Origin: Trachythela sp. YZ-2020
Lineage: Eukaryota > Cnidaria > Anthozoa > Malacalcyonacea > Clavulariidae
Assembly (NCBI GenBank): GCA_016169945.1
Contig: JADLSH010000216.1
Span: 464,501 to 528,500 of the forward strand
Direction of reading: 5' to 3'
DNA: 64,000 nt
Below are positions 53,872 to 64,000 of the stretch, piece by piece. Below the pieces are notes generated by a model. That model did no database searches. It was given only the letters and a program-made list of their open reading frames with translations, and was not told the DNA's origin. Each line of letters begins with the position of its first letter. The stretch's first letter is position 1. A program made the position numbers and the translations under genes.

Positions 53872-56800
53872 TTGTACAAGCCAATATGGCGAAGTAATAA
53901 TTATGATCAACCAATGGCGGAGTTAAGTTAACCTTTAGTCTTGTCTCGCGACCAGCACTCATTTCTGGGCGTTCCAGCAGAAATGTGCGGAGCACTAGTT
54001 GTATTTTGTTGTAAACGTTTCATGTTCTGTGAATGTTTTATTGATGGGTGAACGGATGTGAGCGTGTTAAACAGCCGATATTAGCAATAATGATGTATAA
54101 TATGTCAGATATCTATGTATAATAAATTTTGTTAGTAGTGATTTTTGAGCAACTGCCGAGAGTTAGAAGTAGATTATAACAATTCGGATCAATATTACGT
54201 CTTGCTAAATATTCCGTTATTTTGGGTGGCATTATCGCGGGTTTCATCGAAGTGCCGTTTTCGCATTTTTCTTGCAAAATACTGGGAGTTATAGGGCAAG
54301 CTATAGAATCCTTCAACGACGAGTAGTATTTTGGTATAGTTTGTTGTTTTAACCTCTCTAGAACTCGAGTTATTAAGGAAAGTTGACGTACGTTTATTGT
54401 CAGCCACATTGGATTTCATTTTAATTAGTATGAAGGGGAGGACTTGCAAGAATGTAGGGGGGTCATCAAAATATATTCACGTAAAAGGTGGAGACCACCT
54501 AAAAGCATCGGTTCAATGGGGCGTCTGTATATATTATGTTATTGTCGATCAATGTCAATTTACCCATTTATACTGTAAAGTGTTCTTTACGGACGCTCAG
54601 ATTGGCTGGGCACTATGCATATCAGCATATATAAGATAACTGAAATCATAAATTACATAAAATGACGTAGAATCGAATAGCATGCATCATTTCGCAAAAT
54701 CCATTCATCATCCATGAACTTTATTTTTTTCCTATTCTACAAAATATTTAAACAATTAATATATAACGTTTCTGCTTTGTGTAAAAGTACTCTAAACATG
54801 ATGCATAGTGTATGCTGAGCATTACGAGAGGGGGGGTCTGCATTTTTAAGATAATGTTTTAGGGGTCCTGGGATTTTGTTTTTGTAAGAAGGTAGGGCCA
54901 GGACATTTTGTTCAAATTGCTAATGAATCTTACCAGCCCCTCCCCCCGGCATAAATAAGGAATGGTCCCTAATAATATCACGAAATGTAGCGGGGGGCAT
55001 TCTTTTGGTATATTATATATAACAATATATTCAGTATAACTTAAAACTAGCTATTAACAGCTAGCCTGTTGACATAATGACATTATGTGAGATCGTTCAG
55101 AGGTAGCCAATCAAGGATTTGATAATTATGTGACTGACTGATACCATTGCCTTAATTCGAAGAAATCCAAATCCTGGAAAATATAGTGCAACTGAAACAA
55201 AGCTTCCGGCTTTGTAAACTTCCTTCAACAAAACAATTAAAATAACTATCCAACTAAATCGTTACTCACACATAAGGGGCTTATATATAATCCTTTGACA
55301 GTCTATGGTTTGCTAAGAATAATTTATTATGCAAGACAAACTATTTGTTTTAGCAATTAAAGATGAAAGGTTGTGTGCCATTGTACAGGACTTACAGGAA
55401 CACTCCCGGCGTTTAAAGTACATTTTGAATTCATTTATTTGACTTTTCTTGAAGCTTCAGTATCTGAAGTAAAGCATGGCTGATTCAAACACCCTTTGAT
55501 TTAACAGTTCATTCGAAACGTTTGGGAAAGCACATCACCTAGCCTAGTTCCTGCATGGCCGTTCACTTCCGCAATGCGTGGCTTTCGGGGAGTGGCTCGA
55601 AGCGAGAAGGTCCAGCACAATTTGCAATTTTGCCCTTCTAGAAACCATTTTTGTCCTTTTATGAATAGGACGTAAACAGGTCAAATGCACTTAAATTATA
55701 ACTTACCATACAATATAGATGAATTATCTTTCATTGATATTTAATTTTTCGAACGCTATGATGGAAATATGGAATGCATGGCATGAAATCAAGCGTTAAA
55801 GATTTGCGAAATGTGCTAGGCCTTCTAGCGCGCATCAGTTCGCCCGTAAATATCACGCTCGCGTCTGGAAGACCAGAAATTTCGCCAAACAAGCGTGCAA
55901 TTTTTCATTAATACTTCTCGATCCGTGCTATTTCCTATACTAATTTTGCATGCTTGCATATGCATAATAACACAAAAGCTTTCGTAAGATTCACAGCAAA
56001 CTTCATGTTCTTTGAAGTTAAGGAATTCAAGTCAATTAATGCTTGTATTAAGAGCCAATCCGGAAGATTCTATTGTACGGGCCAAACCAATCATAGCTCG
56101 TTAAAAATAAAGCCATTAGTCTAAATAGCAATAATTAAGAGGGCGAGGAATCTAATTTGCGAGGCAAATTTTGAAACTCAAATTTAGCCATGTGGTCAAA
56201 ACTCAAAAGATAGAAAATAGGAGCTCAGTTTAAGTTATAGTGAAATGGCTATGCCGTGCTAAGGTAGGGATAAATAGATGTCAAATATATATATATATAT
56301 TTATATTATAAGTACTATCTAACGAGCAATTTGATTGGCTAATTCGCGTGCTTTATGACGCAATAAAGCACGGCCACCGTTTTGATTTTTTTTCCCTTTG
56401 TCCCCGCTTGTTAAATTTTCCTCGGAATTGTCAATACAATATGAACAAAATTATAATAGTTTTAAATCCAAAGTCTGTCAGAAAGCAAGAAAAAGTAGAC
56501 CTAAACGAGATGGAAAAAGCCAGCCAACAAATAACAACGGGATCCATAAACGGCGAATAAAGATTCGTATAGCTGTTTCTGAGTTTGAAATATACTTTTT
56601 TGCTTGAAAGTTCGCATTCAACGGCGACAAGAAACGCGAAAATCTGTGCTATTTTGACATTTAAAGGTACAAAAACTGTATTTAAACACAAACCAAACCA
56701 AATTTATCCACAGTTCTAGGTGCAAAAAATTAAAATTAACCATTTTGGCATTGATTTAGATAACACTATGTGTACAGTTTTTAAGCTGTCAAGATGCAAC

Positions 56801-57682
56801 GACAAAAACCTACACAAATACGACATGTTTATGCATTTCTTGACAGTTTGTCTGAGAAAATTTTTAACCACCAACCACTGAATTAGCAAAAAAAACACAA
56901 AAAATATTCAAACAGTACCTTCAAACAAAAACTGCCCGATATATTTGGTTCAAGATGAAAAATCAACTTGACAGCCAATGTCGTCAAAGCAGCTTGACAA
57001 AAACCCTTCGCTTTTATACCGAATCCAGGACAAAAGTGAAGCAGAACAACGAAAAACCAATCTGTCTATCATTGTGCACCATATTTGAAAATTTTCAACA
57101 GTTTTTGTGCCTTTTTAATCCCTAATTTTTGTTGAGTTGCAAGTTTTTCGCTCCTTCGCCGGCCAGAATTCAAGCGTAGTTGTTGCCAAGCAATGAAAAC
57201 ATTGAAAAGCTTGCGAGTGACGTCAGTGATTACATGTTAGGAGAATATCAATATTGATATTTGAACAAAATTGTTTACTGTGCTTATCTACCACTTCTCC
57301 CAACATTCCCCCCTCGTGCATTATTACACCATAACGGCACGCGATTCGTTTTTTAATTCTTAAATATTATTGGTTATATTTAGCTTAAAATGCTTTGTTG
57401 TAAATGTATTTAGCTCTTGCTTTTTAATTGAGTAGAAGCGAGTTTAGATTTTTTAACAATTCGATCATAGCTGCCGCTAGTCAGCTTGTGTTTGCTTTAT
57501 ATATATGCTTGTTCTTTGATATTTCTGCCGAATTTTCTGTGATAATGTTTCAAAGCACACACAGTTTGATTTGTGTAACTCATATTTTCTTTATCTTCAA
57601 TTTTAGCTCGTAAAATTCGACGAGAAAGTGAGCTGTCCACGGGTGCACGGCACGCACCGGTAAGCATGTCGTCTATTTAAGC
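53872..57682. other. Single-copy stretch without recognisable genes
   Basis: Open frames at 54113-54449, 54397-54639, 56348-56691 and 57428-57613 show no known domain and overlap each other in different frames. 54830-55000 has G- and C-runs. 56287-56420 shares an AATTTGATTGGCTA motif with the MITE at 48770. ATATAT repeats lie at 56288. Confidence 0.45.
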
Positions 57683-58071
57683 CTCTTACAGACGAGCAAG
57701 TTTTCTATGACAAGTTTTTATATGACAAGTTTTATTTTCTCGTCTGTATACGCAACTTTGGCAATTTTTTCTATGACAAGTACACTTGTTCAAAAGCTAA
57801 CATGCTAGCTTTTGAACAAGTGTACTTGTCATAGAAAAAATTGCCAAAGTACAAATTTTGCTCGTCTGTATGGGTCAACAAGGAAAACTTGTCAAAGTAA
57901 TTTGAGCACTTAGGTGCGGTTGGTCAGCAATCTATTGTTGTATTAGCTATCATTGCGGTGAGAAAACCACAAACTGGTCATAGAAAATTTGTTGTACGTA
58001 CACACGTGCAATTGGCAAATAAAACTTGTCATATAAAAACTTGTCATAGAAAACTTGCTCGTCTGTAAGAG
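57683..58071. mobile_element. MITE with CTCTTACAGACG ends and an internal long palindrome
   Basis: The outer inverted ends are CTCTTACAGACGAGCAAGTT and its complement, continuing through TTCTATGACAAGTTTTTATA. Inside, 57755-57850 is a hairpin with 45-bp perfect arms and a 6-nt loop (ACATGC). CTATGACAAGT words are repeated throughout. No target duplication is clear. Confidence 0.8.
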
Positions 58072-58770
58072 ACTTTAAATGCCTTGTTGTTTGTTGTTTG
58101 CAGCTTCGTTTTGAGCTTCGGCGAGAAAGTGAGCCTAGTAGAGTATTCTAGGGCATTGTCCAAGTTTCAGAAACATTTTGAGATAGTTTTAGTTGAGTTT
58201 TGGTCGAGAATTTTCTCCATAGTCAGCGAAAATCAACCTTGGCCTCGCGTAATTATATATATTGACTTCGCATATATATTTTTGTAGTGTAAACAAACTT
58301 TGATCTAGCCTATAGTCCTAAGTATGCCCTAGGTCAGAATATCCGGGCCTATTGCAATCGTGGTCTATATTAAACCTGACCTAAATAAACAGGGCGGCAC
58401 AGAGATATTTGGAGGCCCGGGGCAAAAAATAACTTTGCGGCCCTACCTATTTTCCATTCTCAAGATCTTTGAGGTCAAGTGCTTGTTTAGAAAACTGCTT
58501 TCTATACCCTTGAACTTCTGGATTACGTCATGTAGTCATTAACATTTTAAATAACGTTTTCAGTTTGCATTCAGTGCTAAAGGAATGAGTCGAAGCAAGT
58601 TTAGGGGTCTCAGGAAAGGCAAATTCCTGCATTCTGAGAGACTATTTACAGTAATAAATATGCATATTTCACTTCATTTCTATTTGTGGGCCCCTTTAGT
58701 TGGGGGCCCGAGGTAAATTGCCTCCTTTGCCCCCTCATCTGGGCGGCCATGTAAATAAAGTCTTGTGGTA
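58072..58770. other. Non-coding stretch with GGGCGGC motifs
   Basis: 58391-58750 is bounded by CAGGGCGGCA and TGGGCGGCC and holds GGGGCCCG-type words on both sides. It may be a degraded MITE. No gene is seen. Confidence 0.4.
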
Positions 58771-58937
58771 ATACGCTTTTTCGGGGTTCGCGACGCCATT
58801 TTGTCAAGTGGGGCAAACACAATAGAGCAACAATAGCATGACCCTAGGGACAACTATTCCCATGGGACGAGGTAATATTATTACCATTGTATTTTTCCCA
58901 CTTGGCAAGATGGTGTCGCGAACCCCGAAAAGGCGTA
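58771..58937. mobile_element. Foldback MITE, ATACGCC family, copy 2
   Basis: The 167-bp copy of 2968-3136 starts ATACGCTTTTTCGGGGTTCG and ends CGAACCCCGAAAAGGCGTAT. It has the same CAAGTGGGGCAAAC arms and the same middle (CATGACCCTAGGGAC). Confidence 0.8.
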
Positions 58938-59160
58938 TGCTGAGAAAAATCTTGATATTTACCTATACCTTATACTGGCATCACTCCCATCGTATACAGC
59001 TATTTCAATTAAGGTTGTCATAGACAATAGTCAAATGTACACTAAATATGAGCGCTAAAAGAATGATGGGAATAATCGTAGTTTTAAATAAGTTTAACAC
59101 ATCAGTAGCCTCGTGGGAATACAAATATATAGTATCTCCGTAACCTCGTGGGAATACAAA

Positions 59161-59638
59161 TACAGGGTGTATCAAAAAAACTGCAAATACCATAATTTGT
59201 ATGCACGAGATCATACATTAGAATTTCAATGGCTGTGCAAATAATTACGCTTCTGGGATTTGAAAATACGTTTCCCAGGGGTATCAAAACAAGCACACAA
59301 AGTGAATTAAACTTATGAGTTCGATTACGAATGGCTCAGTTAAGAACAGAACTAAGAGAATTTCTTGTTTTAAACGTATACGAGCAAACTCGACGTCCGT
59401 CTAAAATCGTGTTTATTGGAAAAGCACATAACCCTAGGGTACGCAAAACACAATGGTTAGGGAGCGTTAGTAAACATGATCGACCGTAGGCAAAGCAAAT
59501 TGTGTCTAACAAACAAATTGAAGTACAACGTATTTTCAAATCCCAGAAGCGTAATTATTTGCACAGCCATTGAAATTCTAATGTATGATCTCGTGCATAC
59601 AAATTATGGTATTTGCAGTTTTTTTGATACACCCTGTA
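59161..59638. mobile_element. Mariner/IS630-type MITE with 115-bp inverted repeats
   Basis: The ends TACAGGGTGTATCAAAAAAA and complement continue through CTGCAAATACCATAATTTG to ATTTGAAAATACG. A remnant starting MAQLRTELREFLVLNVYEQT at 59332 looks like the first helix of such a transposase, broken afterwards. The flanks on both sides contain CCTCGTGGGAATACAAAT in inverted order, as if inserted in an older hairpin. Confidence 0.75.
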
Positions 59639-59813
59639 TAGTATCTCAGTAGCCATTTGTATTCCCACGAGGCTACTGATGTGTTAAACTTATTTAAAAC
59701 TATGATTATTCCCATCATTCATTTAGCGCTCATATTGTACATTTGTCTATTGTCTGTGACAACCTTAATTGAAATAGCTGTGTACACGAATTTGCGGTTA
59801 ATGCTCAGTAACT

Positions 59814-59935
59814 GGACTCTGTAGCTCAGTTGGTTAGAGCGCTGCACCGGAATCGTAGGGCCGCAGGTTCTATTCCTGCCAGAGGGCCTAAAGTTGCATT
59901 TTTCGCAACTGCTCCTGGCTAGGTTTAAAAATGTA
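59814..59935 (+). ncRNA. tRNA-derived SINE (or degenerate tRNA)
   Basis: It contains GTAGCTCAGTTGGTTAGAGC (A box and D arm), GCACCGGAATCG in the anticodon region and GCAGGTTCTATTCCTGC (T arm with a degenerate B box). The acceptor ends pair poorly, the anticodon loop lacks U33, and the T arm is followed by an AAGTTGCATTTTTCGCAACT hairpin. A real tRNA would have none of these, so this is most likely a SINE head. Confidence 0.65.
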
Positions 59936-61250
59936 TATAAATTTTCGTTCGTATATTCCATCTACAAACACCTTCTACTATTGGTCCACTCAACGAGATG
60001 CCGAGAAAAATCATGATATTTACACAACTATATACCTTGACCTTGGTTTGCAGGCCAAGGCTCGCAGTGTAAATAATGTCAGCACTTTAAAGAATAAAGT
60101 TCATAAATCATGAATCATGATTGTTCGAGAGTCGACAACTATTATTGGGGCTCAAAGAACAAACAGGTTTTTGCCATGTTCCATAAAATTCGCATTGCAA
60201 ACAAGGAAAATCCTTTGTCATATTCATCCAACATGGCGGCGATGACGTCAGGTGAAACTACCTATATGACTGAGCCGTGTGACTCTCAAGTACAAGATTA
60301 CTGTTTAGTTTCATTGCAACATTGTTAAAGACTAAAAAACGAGATGGGAGATGGACGTGGGCGTGGTTGAAAATAGGAGTACTCTATGTACGCATGCGCA
60401 AATGTTGAATATTATGGACGACCCCTTAAACGCCTGTTTGGAGCATCATTTTTTCACCATGCAATTAAGTTTGATATACATTGTGACAATTCATGAAAAT
60501 TATTTTCAAAAGCAGTAACTGGTAGCCATCATCACATGATTTAGTCCATTTTAAACATAGCGAATTCTTACCCTTCAACTATCCCTAATTCTTCAATAAT
60601 CGTAATGAGTAATGTCCTAACCCCTTCAAAAATACATAATTTGTAATTCGAACATCGAGATCGAAAGTTTCATCATAGTTAAGTATAACCAATCAGAACC
60701 TAATATATAATCAACTATGACCAATCAGAATCTAATACTCCTATCTGAGTAGCGTTGGAGGGGGGTGGGGGGGGGAGCTTGTCACAATTAACAAGCTTTC
60801 GTATAAGGTTTCACAGACTGCATTACAGGCATAACACAATCTGTGCGCAGGTAACCGCCTGTTTTACAAACCTAATTGTAACTCAATTCGCGTGTCAGTC
60901 AGTTCAGAGTAAATGAACTGTGTCTGTGACCCAGTCTAGTTTTATACTCAAGCAATTGCAGAAACATCAACAAAATGTACATGCAGTTTCTCAACCCGCT
61001 CCTAATCTTCCATTCTTCAGCCTACGGGAAATTCCATATTTTCTTGGGGGAAATATTCAAATCCTACTAAAGAGCAATTGTTGAACTTACTAATGGCCAT
61101 GTAACACCAGGCAATTTTTGCTGCAACGTTAACTGGCAACGCATTTTAGGACACAGCGATGTTAGGTAAAAATACATTAATGCATCCCGTTCTATTTTGA
61201 CCATATCAGTTTTTCTTGCTAAACATGGCCCAGAAGGCAACCAAGAAATA
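59936..61250. other. Intergenic stretch
   Basis: A short frame at 60110-60328 has no domain. Near-copies of AACCAATCAGAA(C/T)CTAATA occur at 60689 and 60721. A G-run lies at 60753-60777. Sequence from 60960 leads to the small secreted ORF at 61251. Confidence 0.45.
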
Positions 61251-61370
61251 ATGAAAACGTGTACCGTGTTCACAGTTTTTCTGTGCGTGCAATTCTACAT
61301 TGCATGGCTCTGTGCCGAAATTGCGTTGCAAGTTGCAGCAAAAATTGCCTCGTGTAACATATGCTCTTAA
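61251..61370 (+). CDS. Small secreted-peptide-like ORF (39 aa)
   Basis: MKTCTVFTVFLCVQFYIAWL is followed by CAEIALQV and CNICS, a hydrophobic signal-like start with several cysteines. The nucleotides around AATAATGA..TTTTTCTGTG..CATGGCTCTGTGC..GAAATTG match the ORF at 63440, so the two are paralogues. It may be exon 1 of a longer gene. Function unknown. Confidence 0.35.
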   Translation: MKTCTVFTVFLCVQFYIAWLCAEIALQVAAKIASCNICS

Positions 61371-61461
61371 TTATATGGTGTTTTAAATTCATAGGATTAT
61401 TTGAACAGCGTAAACCAATTTTGGAGCCTCAAGGACGACTTATATAATATGTAAGTGTCAG

Positions 61462-62400
61462 TTACGGAAATTTACCGAGCATTTCCGCAGAATTTAGAAT
61501 TCCTTCAAATGTCAGACCCTCCGGGTCTCTGTCCATGTCATCAGCTTCTGCAATCCCTTTCTTCATATGTTCTTGCGATGTTTGCAGTGCCATTCTTTCC
61601 AGTTGTTTCGTAATTTCATTTAAACTTCTCTTCATTTCGATATTGTCCGCTTCAAGCCGACGGTTGCTTTCTTCCTGCTTGTTGAGTTGTTCTTCCTGGC
61701 TGTTGAGTTGTTCTTCCTGCTTGTTGAGTTGTTCTTCCTGGCTGTTGAGTTGTTCTTCCTGCTTGTTGAGTTGTTCTTGAACAAGTTCAACTTTTGCAAC
61801 CACATTTCCCACCTCTGCCTTTAAGGTCTCCTCATTTCTGTCCAACTTTTTCTCATTTTTGTCCAACTTCACATTCATCGATGCCAAATTAACTTTTACT
61901 ATGTCTATTTCTCGGCTGATTTCGTTGCAACTATGACATTTAACTCTTCGTAGTTCACACACGATCGTTTCATGGTGAAGTTTATCCTGTCTATTTACTT
62001 CTTGTCCACATCCTTCGTTAGAGCAGACTGCTGGGGCGAATCCACACTCTGTAAGATGCCTTTCAAGATCTCCCAGCTCGAGAAACTTTCCACATCCACG
62101 ATCAAAGAATTCACATCGTATTTTTAATTCAGACAGTAAGTTAGTTACGGTTCGTGGTGCCTGACGCAACGTGTCGACAGTGAGTTCTTCCATACACGAA
62201 GGACATGTCTGAAAGTTCATGAGATGTGGAATGATGCAAGATCGACAAAGCAAATGCTCATTTTGTCGACACATGACGGGATCCTTCAAAACATTCGTAC
62301 AAATGCTACAATGCAAAGTGTGGCCAACGGGATGTTGAAATCGTTCATCTTCATAACCAGTGTCGTATGACGCCATTTTCTCTTTACAACAAGAATACAA
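61462..62400 (-). CDS. RING finger / TRAF-type zinc finger protein with coiled coil (312 aa), likely E3 ubiquitin ligase
   Basis: The frame is intact and intronless. Residues about 31-70 form a RING finger (CSIC..DPVMC..EHLLCRSC..CPSC), which in this family recruits E2 enzymes. Residues about 95-165 hold two TRAF-type zinc fingers (CEFFDRGCGKFLELGDLERH, then CGFAP..CSNEGCG, CELRRVKCHSC). The rest is a long coiled coil with a tandem 7-residue repeat alternating NKQEEQL and NSQEEQL (about 207-245), then an acidic tail ending LGKFP. There is no MATH domain. A second ATG nine codons in (62376, context AAAATGG) is the likelier start. The repeat is encoded by 21-bp tandem units that could vary in number. 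Confidence 0.85.
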   Translation of the reverse strand: MYSCCKEKMASYDTGYEDERFQHPVGHTLHCSICTNVLKDPVMCRQNEHLLCRSCIIPHLMNFQTCPSCMEELTVDTLRQAPRTVTNLLSELKIRCEFFDRGCGKFLELGDLERHLTECGFAPAVCSNEGCGQEVNRQDKLHHETIVCELRRVKCHSCNEISREIDIVKVNLASMNVKLDKNEKKLDRNEETLKAEVGNVVAKVELVQEQLNKQEEQLNSQEEQLNKQEEQLNSQEEQLNKQEESNRRLEADNIEMKRSLNEITKQLERMALQTSQEHMKKGIAEADDMDRDPEGLTFEGILNSAEMLGKFP

Positions 62401-63439
62401 TGATCAATGTTGAATCAATTTCTTGTGGTCAAAGGCGTTTGCATCCATGACATGTATTTCTTAAAAATCAGCAACTTGAGAAATAGTTGATAAAAGAAAA
62501 GATGTTAGATATCGTCATAAACTTAACTGAGACGAAACGGCACAGTGTGAGTTTCAAACACTAGTAGTTAAAATTCAGATATTCATGACTTTGCACAGCC
62601 GTTCTGCATCAACAAATATGTATTAAAGGCAAGCATAGAAAAGAGGTCTAATCTGTGGATTGTTGAACCAAAATCAGCTCAAACAGTCAAGAAGACGTCT
62701 AAATTCTAAAAGTAAGAATCTTGCTAAGCTTCTAATATCTATTGACCATTTCTTTCGTGGTCTCTTCAGAAATTCATTGTGTGGTTAATAGTCGACGTTA
62801 AAGCGCCGCTGTCGCTTCGATATGCCTATTTAAACTTCCTTGTATATATAATTTCATTACCTTGTATTTACTTCATTTTTGTCGTTTATTTACATCGTTA
62901 AAGTTTGAAACACCGTCCTCGAGGCTTTATTTGATGAAAATAATGAACCGTCGTTTGGAAGAAAAGGCAAAATCGTTTGAGATAAAATGTCTGTGTTTAG
63001 TTTCAGTTTGACTTGAAGACATCTCAACGTAATTTCATACATATTCAATTACATTGAAATTGCGACATTGTGCAAATCAATCTTAATTGTGACTAAAGTT
63101 CATGACCCCATAGGCTACTTTGACTTGAAATTTGCTAAGCAGAATGCAATCTTTCCTTGTGATGATTATAACACCGGAATTTCCATCGACATTGTACTGT
63201 GTTACCCAAAATTCTGAGTCAGCTTATTTTCAGTTTACAATGTATTAATAGTCTTGAGTTTATGTAGGTGTCAGTATTTATCAATAATTGAATTCGGTTT
63301 TCGAATGATATGAAGAAGTTTGTGTTATCTGAGGCGAATAACACAAACAGAGACCTGGAATCTAGATAAATCAATAAATTGTTTTATTATTAAAAAAGAT
63401 ATAAAAGACACCGCACCTGTGGGTTAAATTCTTAAAATA
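62401..63439. other. Upstream region of the RING/TRAF gene
   Basis: Contains the presumed promoter of the minus-strand gene; no clear TATA box. 63360-63439 resembles 23640-23740 and 46300-46400 and leads into the ORF at 63440. Nothing else is recognised. Confidence 0.4.
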
Positions 63440-63628
63440 ATGACCAAACTTTTCATTCAACTTTCCTGTGAAACGTGGGCCATTTTGATTATTTTTCTGT
63501 GTGTGCATTTATACAAACGTACATGGCTCTGTGCAGAAATTGGGTTGCAAGTTGAGGCCTGCTCTGGGACGGTAACTCGCCTTAACTCGCCGCGAGATAA
63601 TGCGAGTTACCGTATTTATTCTAATTAA
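63440..63628 (+). CDS. Secreted-peptide-like exon, interrupted by a MITE fragment
   Basis: It starts MTKLFIQLSCETWAILIIFL, a hydrophobic leader, then RTWLCAEIGLQV as in the ORF at 61251. From 63555 the frame enters the AGGCCTGCTCTGGGAC repeat, so the last 24 codons are not native. The original 3' part is not found. Confidence 0.35.
   Translation: MTKLFIQLSCETWAILIIFLCVHLYKRTWLCAEIGLQVEACSGTVTRLNSPRDNASYRIYSN
63555..63602 (+). mobile_element. Fragment of the AGGCCTGC short element
   Basis: The left end AGGCCTGCTCTGGGAC and the first TAACTCGCC words match 9363-9629. A direct jump to CGCGAGATAATGCGAGTTAC follows, so most of the interior is missing. The right end is replaced by a TTAACGCCCTGGGCGTTTAT motif (63625-63650). 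Confidence 0.7.
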
Positions 63629-63740
63629 CGCCCTGGGCGTTTATTAAAAAAATGACTTCGGAAGGGGGCGTTTATGAGAGAGAGGCGTTTAATACAGAGA
63701 GGCGTCTATTTCACAAGTTCATAAAAAAAAAACTAGATTA

Positions 63741-63980
63741 GTGGCAACATTTCTTAATGCTTCGCAAGGAAACATCGTTGAAGTAGAAGTTTGTGGGAAA
63801 AGGAAGCGAGAGGTGGGCCTAATAGTACCAGGTATCTTCCGAGCTAGGACCAAGTCAAAAACTTGTGCAAGGATTCTCCAAGAAGAACTGACCCGCATTA
63901 AAGATAAATATACTCATTTTGAATTCGAGTACGAACAGTCATTGCTCTACAAAAAACCTCATGTTGTCAAGTTAATGTGA
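63741..63980 (+). CDS. Unidentified ORF or terminal exon near the window edge
   Basis: The frame is preceded by an acceptor-like AACTAGATTAG and has no ATG, so it may be a last exon. It encodes GNIVEVEVCGKRKREVGLIV, FRARTKSKTCARILQEEL and HFEFEYEQSLLYKKP, then TGA and AATAAAA six bases later. The protein is basic and of good composition, but I do not recognise it. It directly follows CGTTTATT-type repeat sequence and could belong to a transposon. Confidence 0.35.
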   Translation: MATFLNASQGNIVEVEVCGKRKREVGLIVPGIFRARTKSKTCARILQEELTRIKDKYTHFEFEYEQSLLYKKPHVVKLM

Positions 63981-64000
63981 ATGAAATAAAACGTTGAAAT

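Noticed and set aside
59814..59890. Functional tRNA gene
   Set aside because: Poor acceptor pairing, no U33 in the loop and a degenerate B box, followed by a SINE-like hairpin tail.
61535..61780. Plus-strand serine/cysteine-rich ORF
   Set aside because: It is the antisense of the RING/TRAF coiled-coil repeat, open only because of the 21-bp repeat.

Overview
The window is AT-rich animal DNA with spliced, intron-containing gene pieces and many eukaryotic transposons. The gene types recognised are a P2X7-ballast-like gene, a THAP gene, a RING/TRAF-type zinc-finger gene and a CR1/Jockey-like LINE. Together they suggest a cnidarian or similar early-branching animal. That assignment is inference by family resemblance, not a search result. 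Only one ordinary full-length host gene is clear: the RING/TRAF gene at 61462-62400 (-).

Layout. (1) 1-5760: a small cysteine-containing two-exon gene unit (exons 555-676 and 5404-5547) is split by a 4083-bp DNA transposon (1244-5326, perfect 8-bp target duplication). The transposon carries two convergent spliced genes: a P2X7-ballast-like gene, broken, and a THAP plus zinc-knuckle gene, also broken. (2) About 7120-27316 and 27317-53770 are two units of one large direct tandem duplication. Each holds a two-ORF LINE, head-to-head inverted copies of the same two-exon gene unit, and clusters of mariner/IS630-type and Tigger-type MITEs. The units differ by later insertions, and each insertion has its empty site in the other unit: an AGGCCTGC-ended MITE, a foldback element, a truncated LINE and a Mutator-like element in unit 1; a Helitron-like element and a 3986-bp Polinton-like element in unit 2. 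(3) 53871-64000: sparse sequence with MITEs, a tRNA-derived SINE, two related secreted-peptide ORFs and the RING/TRAF gene.

The most unusual object is the element at 49117-53102. It has 1.47-kb inverted repeats starting AG and ending CT, and a 6-bp target duplication, as Polinton/Maverick elements do. It lacks every Polinton core gene. Its 1045-bp core holds two small convergent genes driven by identical promoters in the repeats. One of them (81 aa, basic N-terminus, acidic C-terminus) ends in a perfect replication-dependent histone-type 3' stem-loop with a purine-rich downstream element. The second most unusual object is the THAP/P2X-ballast transposon at 1244-5326.
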